This document shows, in pieces, positions 55,301 to 64,000 of a stretch of 64,000 nt of DNA (the first letter of the stretch is position 1; every line of letters starts with the position of its first letter). Origin of the DNA: Hirudinaria manillensis. Its lineage: Eukaryota; Annelida; Clitellata; Hirudinida; Hirudinidae. The stretch is taken from NCBI GenBank assembly GCA_034509925.1, contig CM067527.1, positions 1 to 64,000 on the forward strand, given 5' to 3'. The position numbers were made by a program, and so were the translations under genes. Below the pieces are notes generated by a model. It was not told where the DNA came from and ran no database searches. It saw nothing but the letters and a program-made list of their open reading frames with translations.

Positions 55301-58300
55301 GGTAAAGCCTACTTAACGTGGCATTAGTTAGTATCAATATTTAATTAAATAATGTTTAATATGAAATAATAATATTAACGTAGTAGTAATTAAAAGCATA
55401 ATTAAGTTATAATTAATTATAAACAATTACTTAATAATATTTATAAACGTTTTATTTATATATTAATTGCATTAATCATTTAGTATTATTTATTTTATTA
55501 TCAATACATCTCTCTTTCCATCAGGTTTAATCTTGCTCGATTCTACTTGATGACACTTCATTTCAAAATTCCATTGAGGCAGATGTTTCAATGGACTTTA
55601 ACTTCCGAAAAGTTTATTCCAATTAATTATTAAAACACGATCTTACTCGGAACGATCTCCTGTACTTACGTGTACAGTCTTGCGGGCAGAGAAAAGGAAC
55701 CATTTTTTCCAGCTCATCACATATTAGGTCTGGGCAGGTGGTTGGCGAAGATGTGCAAGTCTCATAATTTGAGATGACGTTTTTCATTTGTCTTCCTATT
55801 CCGCCCAGTGACTTAGCCCCGACTTCGTTGGTAGTTGCATTATCCTCAGAAATATTCTTTAACTGCGGAATTAGCCAAGTACAATACCCTTGAGAAGTTC
55901 CAATGCCGTTACTATGTGAACATGCATGTTGATTGTCGCTCCACGAACAGCTGGCGTTCTTGGAAAATGCATCTTGCAAAGAAAAAAAGAACACAGTTAA
56001 GTAAATAATTAATGTTTAATTAATTTTTATCTGTTATTAAATAAATGTTCCTATAAAGGAAGACTTGCTTTTAAATTTCATCCAAGGTTGTGAGGAATTG
56101 TGGATGATAATTGTAATGTTTGAAACAAGTTGATTGGGACTCTTGTCCCGTGTTTTATTAGAATATTTTTTGCTGTCGTGTTTCTTCTCAACTAATAACG
56201 TTAAGGAGGCGCTATTAATTTTATCCAGAATATTGATGTTGTTGACGTAAGCAATTCCTTCTTTTGAAGTGACTTTAAAGACATCACTGAGTTGCCTGCA
56301 TTCAACTCCCTTTCCATCAGGTTTAGTTTTGCTGGATTCTATTTGAGGACGTTTCATTTGGTAAGTCCTTTGACGCAGAAGCGTAACATCAGCGTTTGGA
56401 ATGACATTGCAATTTTCTAATCTAGACACGAACGTGGTGCCGAGCATCGGACGGTAGCGCATCGAAGAAACCTAGGTGAAAATATCGACAAGGAAATTAT
56501 GTAATTTTTTCCTTTCGTTAAATGGTTTGGGTTAGGGAATGAAATTATGTTATTTTATTTTTTCAATACTTCCAATCATTTTAAGGATTAATCGAACCTA
56601 CTCTGAAATAGGGAGCCGTCATATGCGACAATTCCACGCTTTCATAAGTTATGTCGACAGTAGGTGCTCCTCTGGCTGTCATAACGACTTTATAAATCAC
56701 CTAGAAACATCAATCTATCATTTAGAAATGTTAGCTGAGGTTAATAGAACAAAAGTTATTGGAAGAAAAGTGCCATATTCGTCAAAACATTTAATCTAGT
56801 TTATGTGACCCTCTTTTAATAGATAATTTGATTTCGTAAATTTCATTTTTTAATTTTGAACTTGATCGTGAGTGAAACAATGCTTAAACTCATATTTTGC
56901 ATTTTTGAAAGTGTTCTAATGCAAACTGACCGAGTTGGTATCATTGTACTCCGTCGAGGGTACAAAGAGAGTATCTATAATTTTGACTGAAAATTCAATG
57001 ACACCGGAAGTGATGTGTTTGAGATCAAAGTCTCTTTTGGCCCGCAGATCTGCAAAATAATAAATGGCTTGATTAATTGCAAGACACGTTGTTTAATGCT
57101 TACGTTTTTAAGCAAGGTTTAATAACTTCTGATCTCAACAAGCATTAAAGCCTTTAAAAATACATATGAGTAAATCAAAGAAGTGAATAGGACCGAAAAG
57201 GCGAACGAATGAATTGATGATCGAATGACTGATCGAACAATTAGAGAGAAAAAGGGGGTTATTCTTTTATTTAGTCTTCCTCTTCAACGTAAATGGAAGC
57301 TCCACAAACCCACGCATCTCAAGTGGCCCACATGGCGCTCATGATCAACAGAAGCTGTCACGATATTATACCTGTCCCCTATTACCTGAACTTCATAGGC
57401 TTTTGGATTTGTTGCATCAACATCTCGGAAAGAGAGACAGGAATGTAATAAGTCTCCCTGGAAATGAAAGATTCATTGAGTTTTATATTTTTTACTTGTT
57501 CATCATTCACAAATCTGAGCTTTCAAATGCAAGTTAATCTACATTAATTATTATATGGTAGGAATGAATATATATATATATATATATCATCTTAAATAGC
57601 TAATGAGATAAAGAAATATTTTAAACCTTTTTGATTTCTTCATTGTTAAAATAACTTTGAATTTCCAGGTATTTTAAAGTTTGATTTCTGTGCTTGATAA
57701 TCCACGGACCTAAATCGTCGACATTTCGAACTTTAAGCTGTGATTGACAAATTCTAACCGTTTCCTCAACTTCTGGCGACGTTACATCAACTACATCAGA
57801 AGAAATAGAAGCAGATCCCCGGACACATTCGAAGGTAAGATTCAATTCCTGGACTTTTTCGTAATCCAACTTACGAATAAGGCTGAGGATACCAAAGGCC
57901 ACTTCGAAATGATTGGCATAATCTTTGTTGTCTTTTGCTGGCACATTTAAATGTTATAGTTACTGTTGAAATTACTATTAAAAGATAAGGTTTGATAGTT
58001 TTTATTTTTACAGTACACCTAGTCTATTTCAAATCAAATTAAGTTAATATATCTGATGCATTGTAGGCTTTCCGAATCAATTTTTATAAACTATATATAT
58101 TTTTGGGATCTATTAATTTGTTCAGGTCACTTCACCTTGTGCCTTAAGGTAGCATTCCAGTCCTTGAGTCAAATGTTCCACACTACTAGAATTGGAGTTG
58201 GAAAAGCTGATTTCAAGCGGATTGCTGTCGTCAAACTCTTCGGAATCAGTGCTAAGAGAAGAAATGAACTTTTCCTCTTTGACGTCGCAGCAGATTTTTC

Positions 58301-61300
58301 CCAAGGAAATCTGATCGACATTTTCAGACACGTAAAAGATTTTTGGTTCAGAACAGACGAGTTTCTCTGTTTCCACTTGGTCATCATTGTACAGTATTGC
58401 AATGATTGTAAAATTTCCATGAAGTTTCATGTCTTCAGTTGCGCAGTTTATAAAAAGCTTGATACGTCCTTGATCGGTGAAAAAAGTGAATTAATTTCAT
58501 TTTTAATTCGAATTTCCTTGTTGAAAAGATTGGCAATCTAGGAATTACTAACCGATTATTAACGTCTCTGAGAGATCAACTTTTGACAACAATGAAAACA
58601 CATTTTCCTTTACATCGCTTTCTGCCTTGTTAATTTCAAACCAGTTTATTGGCTGTAAATAAAGTCAAATAGTGTAAAATAGACGCTACCTTAAAGTGAA
58701 TACATCGCGATAAATTTATGATAGCAATCGTGAATGCTGGACTTATCACCTTCATTCTCAGATTAGATGAAGAAAATGCCTTTCAGCATATGACTTATTC
58801 ATATTATTTTATCGACGAGTCATTATTGATTTGGGCAAACAGCAAATAAGATTTTTGTGACATGTGAACATGAAATACAGATTTTTAACTTAATGTCGCA
58901 AGTTCTGCATCGATCGTTCTAATGCTTGCTTCATAAATTCTCTTTCCACTTTCATTATAAATTTTGAAAAATGTCTTTTAACGGTAAACATTCTGTATAG
59001 TTTGAATAAATAATCAATATATAATTGCAAATCGGAAAATCATTGACAAAGCAATACAAGTTCTGAACCCACTCTGTCATAGGCCTCGAGGTCATATTGT
59101 AAGAAGATGTCCTCATCTCCCTTATTCAAAAGCACATCGTCCACAGCGCAGGATACCGAACCGTTTGAATTATCAAGATTTGGACTCTGTGGTTGTGCAA
59201 GTACTTTGAATTGAACGATGGTTTTGTTGATAGAATCCGAGACGTTAACCAAAGCAATGGGATTAACAGTGGTATATAGCGGAGCCAGAACTACAACATA
59301 ATAAAAGGTTCGATCAAACGAAAATTCTGATTAAGATTATCTTTGAAAAATATTAGCATTCATTCGCAGATTTACCAATCTTTTTGCAAGATATTCGAAA
59401 TCTCGAAAACAGGATAACTTTCATTGGAGGGCAATAAAAATCAATTCCAAATAACCAATATTTTTAGGTTTCTGTCAATACTTACGTTATTTTTTTATGC
59501 TCAACAACAACGTGATATTTTTTGCATTAATCCCCGAAGTAACGAGCCACTCCAGATGATAACTTAATTGTTGTGCAATTGCTATTACGTGAAACGACCT
59601 CCGATAATATCAACAATTACCAGCACCTGCTCTGTCAGACAATTATGCTGCGGAAGTGGCTTTTAACGTTTTTTGTCAAGTTGGCATCGCCATTTGACGA
59701 TTTCTGTTGAGGAGAACCAGCAATTTCAAGAGCGCCAAATAGCGCCGAATAAAGTATTTGAGAAGTGACTGAGAAAGACCGTTTTACCTAAAGCCAAAGC
59801 TCTTAATTCTACAATTTGCAGATTTAAATATTTAGGGTTTAATATAGGATGTCAGAACAAAATCAAAGTTTTTATTCCGTTGATCAATTGAAGTAATGAA
59901 AGAATCGTATTGCGACCCATCCCGTAAGTCGCTCAAGCCTGTGAAAAAGCTTTTGCTTAAATAAAAGTTGTTTTTTTTTCTCCAGGAAACAGCTGGCATA
60001 TCCAGGTTACAGGAAAATAAAAAACATAGCATTCTTTTTCACACCGATCGTGACTGTTGCAATCAATTCAGGTAGAAATATTGCCGGATGTGATCTGCTC
60101 CGCCTTTCTAAAGGTTTTATTTAATTCCAGTTTATTTTAATATTATTCATGACGTCTTAATTTATCACAATTCAAATGTTGGTGACCGTTAGAAAATAGG
60201 GGTCGAAATTAAAGATAAAATTAACAATGTAATAAAATGATAAAAAATTAATATCAACGAACACCGTAAAAAGTAATTTAATCTATTGGTGGAGTTAGAA
60301 AGAACCCATTTAACTCCTCAGAGTACAGTTTATTTGCTAACTGATTCAAGTTTATATGTTAATTTGATTCAATGATCTCACTCTGCAGATATTATCGGGT
60401 TCCACGATTATTGGGAATGTGAGCAATAACAAAAGGAACAAATGAAATTTGCACATATTTAATCACAAATAATAAATAGAATTGAATCGCGGAAAATGCA
60501 GCATTTTTCACTCTATTCAGTTATCTCATAAATTACCGCTTATATTTGTTCAAAGGTCCAATTAATTCATGCTTTTACGCAATTTAATATTATTTCAATA
60601 GATTTTTAAAATCTTAATCTAAATGAAATTCAATGTCAAAATCTCTTTAATGTTTAAAACATTAAGAATAGTTTCTCTTCCCATATAGAAAATGTTAGAA
60701 AAATCATAAAATAATATTATTGATATCCCACAAGAAAATAATATTATTTTAGAGTATTAGGGTTAACCCTGGATTTAACAGATTATTTTTCAATGACTAA
60801 ATCCCTTTTGATAATTCGTTAACTAGATGTACCGATCAATCAATGAATCTGTTATTTAACTGAATTGAAAGTTTAATTGAAAGTTCAGAAATGATGTAAT
60901 TGATTGAATCCGAGATAATATAAAGGAAAACCATTTAAGATACCATTTAATTGCTTTTATTAGTCACACCTAATCGTAATTGATTCGTAAACAATTCGGT
61001 TGTTTCGTTAATGGTCCAAATCATTTCATGCAGACTTCCAAAAAGAAATATTTTGCGAGTTTTTCTCTTTTAGGATCTGAAATCACATCAAAAGTATGGT
61101 GGCCGAAAATGCTCGTTTTGTGTGCCGAGCCCTTGAATAGTTCTCGAGTCCTGGGTTAATATATTCGATATACCTCAACCGATGCTTCGCTGTCTTCCTT
61201 TATTCTCCATCCATCTCGTCCAAATTGTCATCCTCTCTTAATTCCAATTGCCCTTCTCTGCATCTTAATTTTCAGTCTTTTATTACATATCTTCGCCGAG

Positions 61301-62093
61301 CATGACAGGTTTATTTTATCTACCAAAAGTTTCTGATTTCACTTTTACAATTATTTAATTAATTCTTAAATATGCTAAATATCGAAATAATTTAACTACC
61401 ACAAGCATATAGTTGTACCATAATGTGGATTTCAAATTTATTCATTTTGTTATTTGTTATTTCACATTAGCTATTAGTCAGACCAATCAACGGAATTCGC
61501 TGGTGCTGGTATTTTTAAATTAAAATTCAGGGTTCAAAAGCACGGCGAGGATTAACATCCGTGAATCGTGAGCGTGACCGAAGAAATTTGCAAGTTAATG
61601 TCTTGCTAAGTTTATCTGAGTCGCTGCATAATAATGCATGTTTGTCGTAAGAACAAAAAAAAAAAGGAATTGGTAGTATTGACGAAAAGAATTTAAGTTT
61701 AATAATGGCACATTATAGGAATAATTAAGATGTCAGCAGAATTCTGTGAACTTTACGACTTGCTTTGTCGCTGTATTAGGTGGAAAGATTAGAGAGTAAA
61801 AAGAATAGATATTCAAAATCATAATATATCAAAACCGTTCGTTGGAATTAGCTGGGCTAAAAACTGATTTAACCGAAAGAAAAAGAAAGTAATGTTAATA
61901 CGTAATAATGCAATTAATACAAAAATGCCTAATAACACAGACAAAGGCAATGCATCAAACAAAATGCGAACAAGGCAGAAGCATGTTAAAATGTTAAACC
62001 ATAGACAAAAATACCTTCTGCAGACACCATCCGAGAAATCAAAAAGCAGTGGAGGTAGACGACAAAGACGATACTGACTAGAATGCCTGGCAT
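52386..62093 (-). CDS. RET: RET-like receptor tyrosine kinase
   Basis: Exons: 62093-62015, 59290-59058, 58652-58553, 58468-58136, 57937-57627, 57457-57372, 57033-56931, 56700-56602, 56471-56065, 55950-55670, 55181-54679, 54611-54476, 54260-54150, 54012-53180, 53072-53002, 52813-52773, 52656-52560, 52497-52386; all phases agree, 1311 residues. Signal peptide ([14 protein letters not shown]), cadherin-like ectodomain, then the Cys-rich domain with [15 protein letters not shown] and CPQDC, diagnostic of RET. A membrane helix lies near 54,950. Kinase: [52 protein letters not shown]. The kinase insert is about 190 residues, against about 30 in vertebrate RET. RET normally signals with GFR-alpha coreceptors. 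The acceptors at 57033 and 55950 were chosen for phase and are the weakest. Confidence 0.9.
57571..57588. repeat. (TA)n microsatellite in RET intron
   Basis: About nine TA units between exons 57,627 and 57,457. Confidence 0.9.
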
Positions 62094-64000
62094 CACGTCT
62101 TCAGATTAACTACTCAAATAACTTAATAAGTGACTTGTGATTTCGTTAGCAGCAATTCTTAAAGCATCGTTCTCCTTTTAATTATTTACTCAAAATTTAA
62201 AATTATAAAATCACCTTAAATATCACTTCTTATCCTAAATTGGAACATTGAAGAAATTAAGTTTAACTGTTCCTACTACAGTTTATCTGAAGTTTAACAT
62301 GTTTAACTTAATTTAAAATATTTCATTCTGTCTACTTTCTCTCGACTTTCCCCGAAGACTTTGTTTAAGAAATCTTCTTGCCTACCTACTTTTGAGGCGA
62401 TTTCGCTTTAGCGCATGCTCGCGCCCACATTGGTCGACGATGATAATAGTATCAGAGGTGCTCGTAGTGACGATAATAAAATCTTCAGGGGAGAAAGCAA
62501 CTGGAAAAGCTAAAAAAATTGACTGACAACCTATAAAAACATCAATTACTGTGGATTTATGGAATTATGGAAAACTTCTGGAATTAATTGTTCCTGAAAC
62601 AAATAATTGACTTCTGACTGCTCATCCAGAAAACCTACAGGAAGTGATTGAACTCGAGTCTCGAGTTAAACATTCGCTTTGTTCGTTTTAACAACAACTC
62701 ATCCTTCCAGGCCGAATGCAGAGACATTGATTTAATTAAGCGGATAGGAAATCCTTTGGTCTTTGGACCCAGCCAATATTTCTAATTGCTGCTGCTAAGT
62801 CACATTATTTTTTTGTCATTCAACAATCTGGAGTGTTGATGATGATGACAATAATAATAATAATAATATTATAAAAATAATATAATAATAATAATACTTA
62901 ATACAAATTCTTCTTATGAGTGAAGTGACATGATATCCTCCGTCCTACTTCAAAAGTGCCTTTATTTTGGAGACTTTTATGCCCATTATGTGGATGGGTT
63001 AGGGTTAACTGTGATGAACCGATATTTGCGACTGTAGGATGCTGGTGGATGCTAAGAGATACTGGGACAGGGGACAGGGGGTCAGACAAAAAATTGGGCG
63101 TTTTACTCTGGGCGCCAACAGCTGGTCTATGCTGCGTCAGTTATAACTTCCGATGACTGGCATTACCCTAACACGGTATATGCCGATACGTTCGGAGATG
63201 GCAAACGTTGCCAAGGACGAGACAAATTGAGCGTCAAACAAAAGCGTCCCTACTTAGGAGTTGATAAAAAAAATAATTGAAGGGAATTATTAAGCAAATT
63301 ATTAGAGTGAGAGAATGCAAAACAAATTAAGAGGTAAAAATAAATGCGCAGTTGATTTGACAGTGGGAGGATCATTAGGTCAGCAAATATTTGCCCAAAG
63401 ACTTGGAACGATTTCGATGCTGCTTCTTATCCGTCGATTCGTATAACAACAATAACATGACCGCCATTTCCATATTCCCCATGACATGGATCACTCTGGA
63501 TTCTCGGTAGCAATTCAGACGCATAATGCAACAGTCGTAACATGTCGTGTTCACAACCTAGCTCGTACTGCCATAAGCGCCCTCGGGAAGGAGCGTCCCC
63601 GAATTTCTGCCTGTGGCGCTAAGCGACGTACAACCACAATCACAACAGAGCTACAATGAAGACTAGCAAAAACTTAAGTCTCGTGAACTATATTTCTTAA
63701 ACTCTACAATTTTATAATGACCGTTTAAGTTTAATTGCTCCGTGCTGGAACACCACCCACTGAACGCTATCGACCGAGACTCGACTGAGAATATCAAATT
63801 ATTTACACGTTTCTCGATGTCAACCGAACAATGACCAATGCAGGTCACGACTAAAGTGAAACCTTAGATAAGGATGGAAAAAGTCAAATAAAATTCTATA
63901 GCACGAAGGTCTAAGCCAATAGCATGACCATTATCATCTCGTGCCATCGACTGGGGCAATTCGACAGGTCAAACTTAGTCCTACTTTCAAAATTAATAAA
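62094..64000. other. Right-edge region upstream of RET
   Basis: 5' flank of the RET-like gene. Contains an (ATA)n microsatellite at about 62,850-62,897, a two-unit TTAGGG stub at 62,995-63,007, and a CpG-richer patch at 63,540-63,640 that may be the promoter of a gene to the right. No coding exon is supported. Confidence 0.45.
62995..63007 (+). repeat. Two-unit TTAGGG stub
   Basis: GGGTTAGGGTTAA in unique DNA, like the stub at 33,199. Confidence 0.6.

Noticed and set aside
59832-60032. - strand frame in the first RET intron after an acceptor-like CACAG
   Set aside because: The signal-peptide exon at 62,015 joins the exon at 59,290 in phase without it, and its frame ends in a stop.

Overview
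This window looks like a piece of an AT-rich metazoan nuclear genome that uses the TTAGGG telomere repeat. Genes are interrupted by many GT-AG introns. They encode animal proteins: a Cys-loop (nicotinic-type) receptor, a PFK-2/FBPase-2, a caspase and a RET-type receptor tyrosine kinase. TTAGGG together with a RET orthologue and Penelope-like elements (PLEs) fits a lophotrochozoan or another non-arthropod bilaterian, but the species cannot be read from the sequence.

Left part (1-25,000): subtelomere-like DNA. Tracts of TTAGGG alternate with pieces of an endonuclease-less PLE. Up to 16,534 the G-rich strand is the + strand, and each tract is followed by the antisense 3' end of an element. At 16,534/16,535 the order inverts, and from there to 21,640 the C-rich strand is +. 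The best PLE copy (18,359-21,616) keeps a nearly complete reverse transcriptase with two frameshifts. Its RT-free relatives form ~4-kb tandem units holding a ~111-bp minisatellite and a TATA-type promoter inside the element's 3' region. Next come three 970-bp tandem units (21,660-24,750) on the - strand, coding for an unrecognised protein of about 305 residues. They have picked up part of the 3' flank of the neighbouring receptor gene. The last telomeric tract ends at 24,997, only 240 bp from the receptor stop codon, so this looks like an old or present chromosome end.

Right part (25,237-64,000): ordinary gene territory. In order: nicotinic-type receptor subunit (-, 25,237-32,153); PFK-2/FBPase-2 (-, 35,316-40,937); RUN plus PTB-like domain protein (+, 41,325-48,084, 5' end not found); caspase (+, 49,017-51,015); RET-like receptor kinase (-, 52,386-62,093). 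For most genes I worked out exon chains with consistent phase by hand. Weak junctions are stated in each entry.

The genes do not form an operon or pathway. What ties the window together is the boundary between normal genes and a retroelement-built chromosome end.
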